This document shows, piece after piece, positions 17,372 to 27,800 of a stretch of 64,000 nucleotides of DNA. The stretch covers positions 1 to 64,000 of the forward strand of contig CAJWAA010000005.1 in NCBI GenBank assembly GCA_913020295.1, written 5' to 3'. The notes under the pieces were generated by a model, which saw only the letters and a list, made by a program, of their open reading frames with translations, did no database searches and was not told the origin of the DNA. Source of the stretch: an uncultured Flavobacteriaceae bacterium (GTDB taxonomy: Bacteria > Bacteroidota > Bacteroidia > Flavobacteriales > Flavobacteriaceae). Position 1 is the stretch's first letter, and the number at the start of each line of letters is the position of its first letter. Both the position numbers and the translations under genes were made by a program.

Positions 17372-19811
17372 TTTCATAAATTAGAATACTGTTATCTGCT
17401 GTGCTCACTAACATTTCCAAGGATTTATCCTTGTCACTGTTAGATAGATCGATTGCTGATTTTCCATAGACCGGAAAGCCCTCAACCGATTCACCATTGC
17501 TGTAAAATAAATATACCTTTTGGTTACTTAGATCAGTAGTGCTGAAATAAAGTGTATTGTTGAGATAAAATATTTTGGGTGAGGTGTATTCTCCAAAAGG
17601 GAGGTTAACAGGAATACCCTTTATGTTAATGGTATTCTCTGAGATTGTCACCAAAGTTTTTGTAGTAGCATCAATGCGATGGTCTGCAGCTAAGTTTAAT
17701 TTGGAGGCCACCATGTTTCCTTTGGTGTCAATCTGGATCAAATTCCCTCCTTGATCGCTTGTTGCAAAAGTATTGAGATATGAAAAAATACCATTCTCAG
17801 TAAAGTCAACTTTACCTTTGACTTTGACACGATCTTTTCCGGTTCGGGAAACGATTTTTAAAGTATTATTTTCCATTGGGATTAGAATATAATCCTTGCT
17901 TTGTAAGCGAATGTGTTTTGGAGGACTAACGATATTAGCATTAACTTTTTTAAGGGTAAATCCATTGAGTTTTTTTCCGCGGTTATTGAACATCAAGAGT
18001 GTACGATCCTGAGCAATCAAAAAGCGGTAATTGCGATTATTGTCGTAATCAAAAACAGATAGAGGGAGGGGATTGATACTTTTGGGAAGTTTGATGTTAA
18101 AGGGCTTAACAATTTTTCCGTTTCGGTCGAGTATCATCATTCGATCGGCTGTCCTAAAAGCAAGTTGCCAACGGTTATTCTTATATAGATCGACTTGTTG
18201 GATACTTCCAATAATTTTACCAGACAACTGTTTTTTCCAATACAATTTACCTGTATTAGAGAATAGATAAAGTACGTTGTCGCTATCCTGAACAACTACA
18301 TCCATACCTTTATTTCTGTGATTTTTGAACCATTGAGGAGGGATGATTGGACGCTTATTGAGTTCCAGGTTATATGCATTTTTTACTCCCGTTTTGTTAT
18401 CTGAAGTCAGGTTTTTTTGAAAACAAAGGTGAAGGTGGGTAAAATCAGGTTCAGCTAAGCCTTGGAAGGCAACAAAGGGGTACTCGTCAATAGGTAAATT
18501 TTTGATGTTCTTTTTTATTTTATTTTGCAACCAGTATTTTACCAAATTTTTAGTGTTACCGACCCATAAAAATGAATTTTCATCTGAAAGTTTTTCCTCC
18601 AAGTTTTTATAGGAGGAGAGGCGATCCAATGTATTTCGGTCCAAATAACTTCCTATAAGATTTTTCAATCCTGATTCTGTTTCGCTCATGATCAGAAGAT
18701 TTTCATGCCAGCAGGCCCATTTGGGATCAATTTTGTCACCAAAAATATCGATTAAAGAATTAAGGTCCTCAGGAATAGTACAAGGGTAGTAGGATAAATT
18801 GCGAAATTTTTTTGTTTCATTTTCCGTTGATAGGAAATCTGGGAAGTTTTCTTGAATATCGTCTATGTTAAAGACAATTGACTTTTTGTTATCTACATTA
18901 ATCCAAGCTATCTCGTTCAGATTTTTCATTGCAGAAAAATCAGTGCCTTTGAAAGGTAAATTTAAGTGTCTGCTGTATCGCTTAAAATTATCCTCCAATT
19001 GTTCCATATTTTCTATTGGAAAACCAAGGTAGCTGGTGAAGTTTTCAGGAACAATCTTGGATAGCGATAATTTTTTCGGTTTCATATTTTTTACCAAGAA
19101 CAAACCATCCGGAATAGAGTCATTTAGAAAGGCTACTCCATTGAGGTTTATAGCATTTTCCGAAATCTCCATACCCAATTCAATCCAATCTCGCCCGGTA
19201 TCAGGAAAAAGTGGATTGTTAGGGAAAAAATCATTTGCCAGTGGAAAAGAGGTAGGATGTAATATAAAATTAATAGCCAAATCCTCATCCATACTTTTTG
19301 CTAGCTTATAAAATGCCTGGCTAGTTATCCCTCGCTGTTGTTTTTGAAAATTTCGAATTCCATTTTCGATCACTAGTTGAGACTGGGACAACATTTTAAA
19401 ATGTCCTAAATGTGTGCTGTAAAAAGTTTGTCCCTCTTTTTCTATAGTCCCAATGGTTTTTCCACTATATTTAATTGTCTTCATTCCCGAAACAACGCTG
19501 TCCATTGGATTCCTTCTGCAAATGAGACCTACAACATTTTCATTTCTTCCCAAAGGAGTAATAAAAACCAAATGAGGGGAGGGGGTGTTTTCGGGTATGA
19601 TGTTTTGGATAGTTTTTTTTAAATCATCATTTAATGAAAAGATTTTAGTTAATAAATTTGAATTCTTTAAAGAAATACTGTCGTTGATTTGGGCAACAAC
19701 ACTAGTGTTCTGTGGAACCAACTCAATCAGATTGATTTCCATACCAATATTGGGTTTACAACCTATTATAAGCCAGATAGAGGTTAAGGATAAAAATCTT
19801 TTGATCATCAT
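17364..19811 (-). CDS. Large lipoprotein of unknown function with C-terminal propeller-like region
   Basis: An 815-aa protein with lipobox IIGC (Cys18). The N-terminal half resembles DUF3352-like regions: an opening ELVPQNTSVVAQINDS segment and long stretches alternating hydrophobic strands with helices. The C-terminal about 330 residues contain repeated units of the type LYLFSNTGKLYWKK, MMILDRNGKIV, LLMFNNRGKKL, LIQIDTKGNMV, each an F/L-D/N-x-x-G-K turn, typical of a PQQ/WD-like beta-propeller. No enzyme motif was seen. It sits between convergent lipB and rnhB. The TTG at 19817 falls inside a -7 box, so ATG 19811 or 19808 is preferred. Confidence 0.75.
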   Translation of the reverse strand: MMIKRFLSLTSIWLIIGCKPNIGMEINLIELVPQNTSVVAQINDSISLKNSNLLTKIFSLNDDLKKTIQNIIPENTPSPHLVFITPLGRNENVVGLICRRNPMDSVVSGMKTIKYSGKTIGTIEKEGQTFYSTHLGHFKMLSQSQLVIENGIRNFQKQQRGITSQAFYKLAKSMDEDLAINFILHPTSFPLANDFFPNNPLFPDTGRDWIELGMEISENAINLNGVAFLNDSIPDGLFLVKNMKPKKLSLSKIVPENFTSYLGFPIENMEQLEDNFKRYSRHLNLPFKGTDFSAMKNLNEIAWINVDNKKSIVFNIDDIQENFPDFLSTENETKKFRNLSYYPCTIPEDLNSLIDIFGDKIDPKWACWHENLLIMSETESGLKNLIGSYLDRNTLDRLSSYKNLEEKLSDENSFLWVGNTKNLVKYWLQNKIKKNIKNLPIDEYPFVAFQGLAEPDFTHLHLCFQKNLTSDNKTGVKNAYNLELNKRPIIPPQWFKNHRNKGMDVVVQDSDNVLYLFSNTGKLYWKKQLSGKIIGSIQQVDLYKNNRWQLAFRTADRMMILDRNGKIVKPFNIKLPKSINPLPLSVFDYDNNRNYRFLIAQDRTLLMFNNRGKKLNGFTLKKVNANIVSPPKHIRLQSKDYILIPMENNTLKIVSRTGKDRVKVKGKVDFTENGIFSYLNTFATSDQGGNLIQIDTKGNMVASKLNLAADHRIDATTKTLVTISENTINIKGIPVNLPFGEYTSPKIFYLNNTLYFSTTDLSNQKVYLFYSNGESVEGFPVYGKSAIDLSNSDKDKSLEMLVSTADNSILIYEIN

Positions 19812-19814
19812 TAT

Positions 19815-19822
19815 CAAAAATA
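19815..19822 (-). promoter_or_regulatory. -7 box TATTTTTG for the 815-aa lipoprotein gene
   Basis: Exact TAnnTTTG on the minus strand, only 3 nt before ATG 19811. This excludes the TTG at 19817 as a start and implies a leaderless or very short-leader message. Confidence 0.5.
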
Positions 19823-19895
19823 TTAAATCGGGTCTTCAATTTTATGATAATGGGTAGATTAAATTCAACTGACTTTTCAACACTGATAGTAAAGA

Positions 19896-20492
19896 TCAAA
19901 GTTTTAGTACTAATTGTTTTGGTAGCAATTGAAAAGATTTTCGGTGATGGGGGGTAGTTCCATATTTTGAAATAGCCTCACGATGTAATTTGGTCGGATA
20001 ACCCTTGTTCTTATCCCAGGAGTATTTCGAAAATTCTTGATGAATTTTTTTCATGTAATCATCTCGGTAGGTTTTGGCCAGCACAGAGGCTGCAGCTATG
20101 TTCTGGTATTTGCCGTCTCCCATGATGACACATTCATGGGGAACCGATTTAAAGGGGTGAAAACAATTGCCATCTACAGCTATAAAATCAATAGTTAAAT
20201 ACAATTGTGACAATGCTAAATGCATCGCCTTTATGCTGGCATTGAGAATATTGATTTTGTCAATTTCATCAGGGTAAACATGTGCGAAGGAAAAAGCTAT
20301 GGCTTTCGCTTCTATTTGAGGACGAAGATAATAGCGTTGTTTTTCGGTTAGTTTTTTGGAGTCGTTTAATTCGGCCAATTCAAAATCTGAAGGCAAGATC
20401 ACCGCAGCAGCAGTAACAGGCCCAGCCAAGCAACCCCTGCCGGCTTCGTCTGTTCCCGCTTCTGTATCTGATGTAATTTGTCTGATCAACAA
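19896..20492 (-). CDS. rnhB: Ribonuclease HII
   Basis: A 198-aa enzyme that removes RNA from RNA-DNA hybrids. Conserved [14 protein letters not shown] holds the first catalytic Asp-Glu pair, VDGNC the third acidic residue, and [12 protein letters not shown] the fourth. The start is TTG (20492 or 20489); no ATG occurs in frame before the catalytic motif. It is divergent from the porin-like gene. Confidence 0.95.
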   Translation of the reverse strand: MLIRQITSDTEAGTDEAGRGCLAGPVTAAAVILPSDFELAELNDSKKLTEKQRYYLRPQIEAKAIAFSFAHVYPDEIDKINILNASIKAMHLALSQLYLTIDFIAVDGNCFHPFKSVPHECVIMGDGKYQNIAAASVLAKTYRDDYMKKIHQEFSKYSWDKNKGYPTKLHREAISKYGTTPHHRKSFQLLPKQLVLKL

Positions 20493-20565
20493 AACCCTAT
20501 ATTCGTTTAGTTTAGTGAACCCAAATTAAGTACAATTATTTTAACTTCGCATCAAATTGATTTTA

Positions 20566-22959
20566 ATGAAGCGACTCTTCCTTATTTTTTTGCTTATGGT
20601 TGCCTATCAGACCCATGCGCAAGAAAATCAGGTCACTGAAGACCAAGTCGCTTCACCGAATAATACCCTCGAAGTAATCGGGTTTTCTGTAATTGATGAG
20701 GAGGTTAGTGATAGTTTATCTATTGCAAATGACAGCCTTGAGATCAAGGAAAAAAAAATCAGCCGCAGAGATTCTTTGTTGTTTTTGTTTTTTAGGCTAC
20801 CTAAACCTGGAATTATAAAAAATATTGTCTTGGATACCCTTCCCAAAATTCCGGACTCAATTGCCGAAAATTTAACTCCGCAATTTAAATACATGAATGA
20901 CATTGGGTTTGATCACGACAGTAGGTTTATATGCAATTCATTGATCATTCAGTTGTTGGACTCTTTCTCTATTGAAAGAACTCAATACAATATACGAATG
21001 CTAAAGGCGCGGGAGATCGCACAAAAACCAATTAAAGAAATGGAAGAGGTGACCATTGAGGATTATAAAATTTATTATTCTGATGGAAGTGTAAAGCACA
21101 TAGATACCACATTGACCGTTAACAAAGACTATCACTTTAATTATCTGCGTAAAGACTACTTTGAATTGCTTCCTTTTGCCAATGTGGGTGAGACTTACAA
21201 CAAACTGGGGTATGATTTCCAAGATCAAAAACTAATCCCCGACATCGGAGCTAGGGCAAAGCATTATGGATATATGGAGGAAGACGAAATTGGGTATTAT
21301 GAGGTGCCCTCTCCATTGACAGAATTGTTTTTTAAAACTGTATTTGAACAAGGACAATTAGTAGATGCGTTGATTACGTTGAATACTTCACCACGCCTCA
21401 ATATCACTCTGGCACACAAAGCCTTTCGCTCACTTGGAAATTATATCAATACACTTGGGGGGGGAACTAATCTTCGCTTTGCTTCCAATTACACTAGTAA
21501 AAATTATCGTTATCGACAGCGCTCCCATTTTGCAGCACAAAGAATTGAAAATCAAGCTAATGGCGGTTTAGATTCACTTAATGTTTATTTTTTTGAAAAA
21601 GCAATTGAGGATTTTGATTACGATGGTTTTTTAGATCGATCTAGATTGATCAACAATGTCAATTCAGATAACACACTTATTGGTAGGCGTTATTATATAG
21701 ATCATCAGTATGACGCAAAATTGGGTGGTTATGATAAGATGAAAAATTATGAAAAACCTAAAATCCTGACTTTTGGGCATAAACTAAATTTCGAAGGAAA
21801 ACATTTTATTTTCAATAATTCAACATCAAATTCTTTTTTTGGTACAGTTTCAGGCACAGCTATATTTGAGACACGCACGTCACTTGATGTGATGGATAAT
21901 GAATTATATGCCATATATCATGAAAAGAACTTGGGAGAACTCAAAGCAGGTTTACGATTGATCCATTGGGATTACAGCATCAGTTTACCTGAAAATACCA
22001 AAAACCCGGATGAGCCGTTTGATTACGGACCCAACCCTACCGAAATTAAGGCCAATCAGTTGGCCCTTTCTTCCTATTGGAAAAAAACATTTTTAAAATT
22101 TGATTTTAAAGCAGAGGGTTATTTCTCTGCAAAAAAAGAGTACTCTAGCCAATTCATTTCAGTTGCTATCAATAGAGATTATAATAATGGTATTTTTACC
22201 AAAGCAAAGCTAAATCTAAGATCACAGACTCCTAATTTTAACTTTTTTCTGAATCGAAGCAACTTTATTGAATACGATTGGTTCAACCCGAGTTTTAAGA
22301 ATCAATTGACTAATTCACTGAATTTTTCTTTTGGACATCCTATTTGGGGAACTTTTGAAGGCCAATATGAATTACTCAAAAACTATACTTACTTCAGAAA
22401 CTTAAACCCTATACTTAAAAAGATTTCCTATTCTTTAGTTTTGAAAAAAAAGCAGGAGGAACTGGTGGTAACTCCAGAACAATTTGATAGTGAAATTAGA
22501 TATCTTAAATTACGTTTTTATCAAGAACTAAATTTTTGGAAATTCACCTTGGCCAATACAGCCCAGTATCAGATGGTTTCTAATGGTAGTAATGAGAATG
22601 ACTTCGCTCCACTTAATGTTCCTGAGTGGAATTTGAGATCATCTTTTCTTTTTTCAAGTGAACTTTTTAACAAGGCCCTATATTTACAAACTGGTGTCAC
22701 GGCTCAGTATTTTACTGAATTCTATGCTGACAGGTACAGCGCACATTTGGGGGAATTTGTTTCTCAAAACCACACGAAAATTGGAAAATTTCCAAGGTTA
22801 GACTTTTTTGTTAATGCCAAAATACAGCAAACTCGCTTATTTTTTAAGTATGAGCACTTCAACAGTGATATTACGGGATATAATTTTTATTCCGCCCCCT
22901 ATACTCCTTATCGTGATTCATCGATTCGTTTTGGCTTGGTCTGGAACTTTTTTCAGTAA
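20566..22959 (+). CDS. Putative outer-membrane porin
   Basis: A 797-aa protein with a cleavable signal peptide (AYQTHAQ, then ENQ). The mature N-terminus is Ser/Asp-rich and low in structure; from about residue 120 the sequence alternates aromatic and polar residues in long beta strands and ends in SSIRFGLVWNFFQ, with the C-terminal Phe-containing strand of an outer-membrane barrel. It fits the Bacteroidota putative porin family (PF14121). ATG 20566 is chosen over a TTG three codons upstream. A -7-like box with one mismatch (TAACTTCG, 20542-20549) precedes it. Substrate is unknown. Confidence 0.8.
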   Translation: MKRLFLIFLLMVAYQTHAQENQVTEDQVASPNNTLEVIGFSVIDEEVSDSLSIANDSLEIKEKKISRRDSLLFLFFRLPKPGIIKNIVLDTLPKIPDSIAENLTPQFKYMNDIGFDHDSRFICNSLIIQLLDSFSIERTQYNIRMLKAREIAQKPIKEMEEVTIEDYKIYYSDGSVKHIDTTLTVNKDYHFNYLRKDYFELLPFANVGETYNKLGYDFQDQKLIPDIGARAKHYGYMEEDEIGYYEVPSPLTELFFKTVFEQGQLVDALITLNTSPRLNITLAHKAFRSLGNYINTLGGGTNLRFASNYTSKNYRYRQRSHFAAQRIENQANGGLDSLNVYFFEKAIEDFDYDGFLDRSRLINNVNSDNTLIGRRYYIDHQYDAKLGGYDKMKNYEKPKILTFGHKLNFEGKHFIFNNSTSNSFFGTVSGTAIFETRTSLDVMDNELYAIYHEKNLGELKAGLRLIHWDYSISLPENTKNPDEPFDYGPNPTEIKANQLALSSYWKKTFLKFDFKAEGYFSAKKEYSSQFISVAINRDYNNGIFTKAKLNLRSQTPNFNFFLNRSNFIEYDWFNPSFKNQLTNSLNFSFGHPIWGTFEGQYELLKNYTYFRNLNPILKKISYSLVLKKKQEELVVTPEQFDSEIRYLKLRFYQELNFWKFTLANTAQYQMVSNGSNENDFAPLNVPEWNLRSSFLFSSELFNKALYLQTGVTAQYFTEFYADRYSAHLGEFVSQNHTKIGKFPRLDFFVNAKIQQTRLFFKYEHFNSDITGYNFYSAPYTPYRDSSIRFGLVWNFFQ

Positions 22960-23348
22960 AATTGAAATCTGTTTTAATAGAAATATTATGCTATCTATTA
23001 CTCTACAATAAAAATTCAGGGGAACCCCCAATGTTTTTTAAAGAGTCTCTTAAATGGCAAAGCATTTACAATCTACTTTGCAAACTTTTTTAAATCTTTA
23101 GCACTTTAAATAAAAGTTTCCTTAAAATTCGTTTACTTTTTTTAACAAAAAAATTTGAAATCCAGTCATATCCTAGTAACTAAGGTTAATAAATATTGAA
23201 TTTTAAAAAAAATATTTAACGAAACGGTCAAAAGATTTATTTTTGACGAATAGAAAAACTAATTGATATTAGGCTATGCAGATTTAGCTAATTTATTTAA
23301 AAAAAGGGAGGCTAAAAAAAGTCCTTTAATAGGAGAATTTTACAAAGT
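22960..23348. other. Intergenic region between porin-like gene and gltD
   Basis: 389 nt with no supported gene, between two convergent genes. It includes a short palindrome GGGGAACCCC near 23020 and a TAnnTTTG-like box TATTTTTG at 23238-23245 on the plus strand, but no convincing ORF follows it. Confidence 0.6.
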
Positions 23349-24815
23349 TTATATTGCCAACAAATCTCCTGACATATTTTTTAACGGAAGATCCGAACTA
23401 CCCATCAAGTGTGTGTCAATTTGGTGTGCGGCTTCTCTGCCTTCTGAGATAGCCCACACAATTAGGGATTGACCTCTTCTTGCATCTCCAGCAGTAAAAA
23501 TATTTGATTTACTGGTTTGGTATTTATTTTCTCCTTTAATATTTCCTCTTGGGTCAAAGGTTAATCCAAATTGCTCTGGCAGTGATTTCTCTGGACCTGT
23601 AAACCCCAAGGCTAAAAGAGCCAATTCACAAGGCCATTCTCTCTCAGAACCTCTTATTTCCTTCAATTGAGGTCGCTCTCCGGGGATTTTTTTCCATTCT
23701 ACTTCAACGGTCTTTAAACCTTTGAGGTTTCCTTTTTCATCACCAATAAATTCCTTTGTCAGTATACTCCACTCTCGATGGCTTCCCTCTTCATGTGAAG
23801 AACTGGTTTTAAGTTTGAAAGGCCAATAGGGCCAGGGGTTTTCTTCAGTTCTTCCATCAGCTGGTTTGGGCATGATCTCAAAATTAGTTACGCTTTTTGC
23901 ACCTTGGCGGTTAGAGGTTCCAATGCAGTCTGAACCAGTATCTCCTCCTCCAATAACAATAACATTCTTACCTTTAGCCAAATATTTGGATACACGTTCA
24001 TGTTGTCCATCAACGGCTTTATTATTATGGGGTAGGAAGTCCATAGCCTGTATCACTCCATTGAGGTCTGCACCAGGAATTGGAAGTTCCCTTTTTATAC
24101 TAGCTCCAGTACAAAGTAAAACTGCATCAAAATCCTTTTCGATGTTCTCAGTTTTAATAGTTTTACCAACCTCAACATTACATTTAAATGTAATACCCTC
24201 CGCCTCAAGAATTTCTAAGCGTCGATCTATGACATTTTTTTCCATCTTAAAATCTGGGATTCCATAACGAAGCAATCCACCAATTTTATTATCTCTCTCG
24301 AAAACAGTAACGTTATGTCCAGCGCGATTGAGTTGCTGCGCAGCTGCCAATCCAGCAGGCCCCGATCCAATTACAGCAATAGTTTTTTTTGTTCTGTTTG
24401 TAGGGGGTTTAGGCTTGATCCAGCCTTCCGAAAACCCCCTTTCAACAATGTATTTTTCAATTAATTCTATTGATACAGGTGGATTAATTATCCCCAATAC
24501 GCAAGCCTCCTCACATGGGGCGGGGCAGAGTCTACCAGTAAATTCAGGAAAATTATTGGTAGAGTGTAAAATATTTAGCGCTTTTTGCCACTCATTTTTA
24601 TGTACAGCGTCATTAAAATCAGGTATCAAATTACCTAAAGGGCAACCGCTATGGCAAAAAGGAACTCCGCAATCCATACACCTTCCTCCTTGTTCCTGTA
24701 ATTCGACATTATTTGGAGCAACTGTAAACTCTTTATAATTTTTGATTCTTTTTTTTGGTGTTTCGACAGTTTCTCTAATTCTGTCATACTCCATGAATCC
24801 CCTTAACTTTCCCAT
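23349..24815 (-). CDS. gltD: Glutamate synthase small subunit (NADPH-dependent)
   Basis: A 488-aa flavoprotein that passes electrons from NADPH to the large subunit. The N-terminal Fe-S region has CMDCGVPFCHSGCPLGN (about residues 42-58) and CPAPCEEAC. The FAD-binding motif is IGSGPAGLAAAQQL, and the NADPH site is VIGGGDTGSDCIG. A C-terminal ATG motif FTAGDARRGQSLIVWAISEG binds flavin. It follows gltB after a 2-nt gap in one operon. Confidence 0.97.
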   Translation of the reverse strand: MGKLRGFMEYDRIRETVETPKKRIKNYKEFTVAPNNVELQEQGGRCMDCGVPFCHSGCPLGNLIPDFNDAVHKNEWQKALNILHSTNNFPEFTGRLCPAPCEEACVLGIINPPVSIELIEKYIVERGFSEGWIKPKPPTNRTKKTIAVIGSGPAGLAAAQQLNRAGHNVTVFERDNKIGGLLRYGIPDFKMEKNVIDRRLEILEAEGITFKCNVEVGKTIKTENIEKDFDAVLLCTGASIKRELPIPGADLNGVIQAMDFLPHNNKAVDGQHERVSKYLAKGKNVIVIGGGDTGSDCIGTSNRQGAKSVTNFEIMPKPADGRTEENPWPYWPFKLKTSSSHEEGSHREWSILTKEFIGDEKGNLKGLKTVEVEWKKIPGERPQLKEIRGSEREWPCELALLALGFTGPEKSLPEQFGLTFDPRGNIKGENKYQTSKSNIFTAGDARRGQSLIVWAISEGREAAHQIDTHLMGSSDLPLKNMSGDLLAI

Positions 24816-24817
24816 AG

Positions 24818-27800
24818 TTAACTAATTTTATTTTCTTTTTTACTTCTTTCAAGAATTTCTAGAGCTTTTTTATAGTCAGTTGGCATTACTTTGATAAAAT
24901 TTTTAATGGAACTGTTCCAATCATTTAAAATTTGACCAGCAATTTTACTTCCAGTATATTTTTGATGGTTTTTGATTAGGGATAAAACTTCGTCTTTATC
25001 ATTAATGTTTAAATCTTCTAATTCTACCATTTCAAGGTTAAATTTTTTCTCATCAAAGAATCCACTCTTACTAAAAATGTAGGCTATACCACCACTCATG
25101 CCAGCTGCAAAATTTCTCCCAAAATTCCCAAGTATTACAGCAACACCACCTGTCATGTATTCACACCCATGATCACCAATTCCCTCCACAACAGCCTTAG
25201 CTCCAGAATTTCTTACACAGAACCTTTCACCTGCAATACCATTTACATATGCTTCACCATTCGTAGCACCGTACAGTGCAACATTACCTGTAATTATATT
25301 TTCATTAGATTTGAATGAAGCTTCGTCTGGCACCTTTGCAATAATCGTTGCGCCAGAGAGCCCCTTTCCAAAATAATCGTTGGTGGTTCCGGTAATTTTC
25401 ATCAACAAACCCTTTGTGGCAAAACAACCAAAGCTCTGACCACCAGTTCCAAAAAAATTCAATTTCAAAGTATCTTTTGGAAGTCCGTCCGGCCCATGTA
25501 GGTTTGAAATTTCATTACTTAAAATTGCACCTATTGTTCTATCAGTGTTTTTAATTTTATAATTTAATTCAGTTGACTTCTTATTAAAAATTGCACTTTT
25601 CGCATCATCTAATATCTTAAAATCTATTACATTTTCTAAATTATGGTTTTGAAGCTCTGTATTTCTCTCAATTAAATCTTCTGAAATATTTTTATGCGGT
25701 TTGTAAAGAATTTTGGAAAGATCAATTCCCTCAGCTTTAAAATGGTTAATAGCTTTGTTCATGTTTAATTTCTGAGATTGACCTACCATCTCATTTACAC
25801 TTCTAAATCCAAGCTCTGACATTATTTGTCTTAATTCTTCAGCAACAAAATACATGTAGTTAATTACGTGTTCCGGTTTTCCATTAAAATTTTTTCTTAA
25901 ATCTGGATCTTGAGTTGCAATTCCAACTGGACAAGTGTTTAAATGGCACGCCCTCATCATAATACAGCCACTTGCAATTAAAGGAGCGGTTGAAAATCCG
26001 AATTCTTCAGCACCAAGCAAACATGCAATAGCAACGTCCCTTCCAGTTTTCAATTGACCATCACATTCAAGAACGACTCTACTTCTGAGACCATTTAAGA
26101 CCAAGGTTTGTTGGGCCTCTGCGATTCCTAGCTCCCAGGGCAATCCAGCATGTTTTAATGATGTTAAAGGGGAGGCGCCAGTCCCACCATCATAGCCTGA
26201 AATTAAAATTACATCGGCTTTAGCTTTTGCAACCCCAGCTGCAATAGTTCCAACTCCAACTTCAGAAACTAACTTGACGTTAATTCTTGCTTTTCTATTT
26301 GCATTCTTTAAATCGTAAATCAATTGTGAGAGATCCTCAATTGAATATATATCGTGATGTGGAGGAGGTGAAATTAATCCAACATATGGAGTGGAATTTC
26401 TAACTGAGGCAATGTAGGGATTTACTTTAGGACCTGGTAGTTGACCGCCCTCCCCTGGTTTAGCTCCTTGAGCCATTTTAATTTGAATTTCTTTAGCAGA
26501 GCTCAAGTAATGACTTGAAACACCAAATCTTCCAGATGCGACCTGTTTGATTGCTGAGTTTTTTAAATCACCATTTTCATCAGGAAGAAATCTTTTGGGG
26601 TCTTCGCCGCCTTCACCAGAATTACTTTTTCCTCCAATTCTGTTCATCGCAACGGCAAGATTCTCATGAGCTTCTTGACTTATAGAACCCAATGACATTG
26701 CACCTGTTTTAAACCTTTTAACGATTTCGGTCCATGGTTCAACCTGATTTATTGGAATTGGATCAAAATTCGAAAACTCAAATAACCCACGCAAAGTCAT
26801 TAATTTATGATTTTGATCATTGATTAACTTGGCAAAGCTTTCGTATTTGTCAAAGCTTTTATTTCTAACAGCCTGCTGAAGAGTTGAGATTGTTGAGGGG
26901 TTTACAACATGAGCTTCACCATCTCTTCTCCACCTGTATTCTCCACCAATTTCAAGGGATAATCCCAAATTAGATTCATGGATAAATGCCCTAGTGTGCC
27001 TATTATTTACGTCTTTTTCAATTTCATATAGTCCAATTCCCTCAATTCGAGTCGGAGTATTAGTAAAGAACTCATCAATGAATTTTTTAGATAGACCAAG
27101 AGCTTCAAAAATTTGAGCACCTCTGTAAGAGTTTAATGTTGATATACCTATTTTATTCATTATTTTCACAATACCTTTTGCAATTGCTTTATTGAAATTT
27201 TCAACTGCTATGTTAGCATTGATCGATAGTTCGTTGCTTTTAGACTGATATTGAATTATTTCATTTACCATGTAAGGATTGACAGCGCTTGCCCCATAAC
27301 CAAAAAGTAACGCGAAGTGATGAGGTTCCCTTGGTTCAGCTGATTCTAAAATAATACCAAATGAAGACCTTTTTTTATGTCTTTTGAAATAATTGTGAAC
27401 ATGAGATGTGGCCAACAATACTGGAATGGGAGCCAGAGTTGATGAAACGCCTCTATCAGATAAAATAATAATATTTGCACCATTTGAAACTTCTTTGTCA
27501 ATATTTTTTACGATCTCATCCAAAGAGATTTCAATTCCATTAAAACCCATATCTACCTCATATAGAATAGGAATTTTAACTGCCTTTAAATTATTTTGAT
27601 CAATACACGAGATTTTATCCAGATCCTCATTGGAAATAATTGGGTTTTCTATATATAATTTGCTAGCATGTTTGTCAGAAATTTCGAAAAGGTTAAATTC
27701 TTTACCAAGAGTCAAACTAATATCAGTTACAATCTCTTCTCTAATTCCATCAAGAGGGGGGTTTGTAACTTGAGCAAATAACTGCTTGAAATAGTTGAAA

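Noticed and set aside
23263-23472. Small plus-strand frame overlapping the end of gltD
   Set aside because: It has a TTG start and most of its length is antisense to gltD; the box TATTTTTG upstream alone is not enough.
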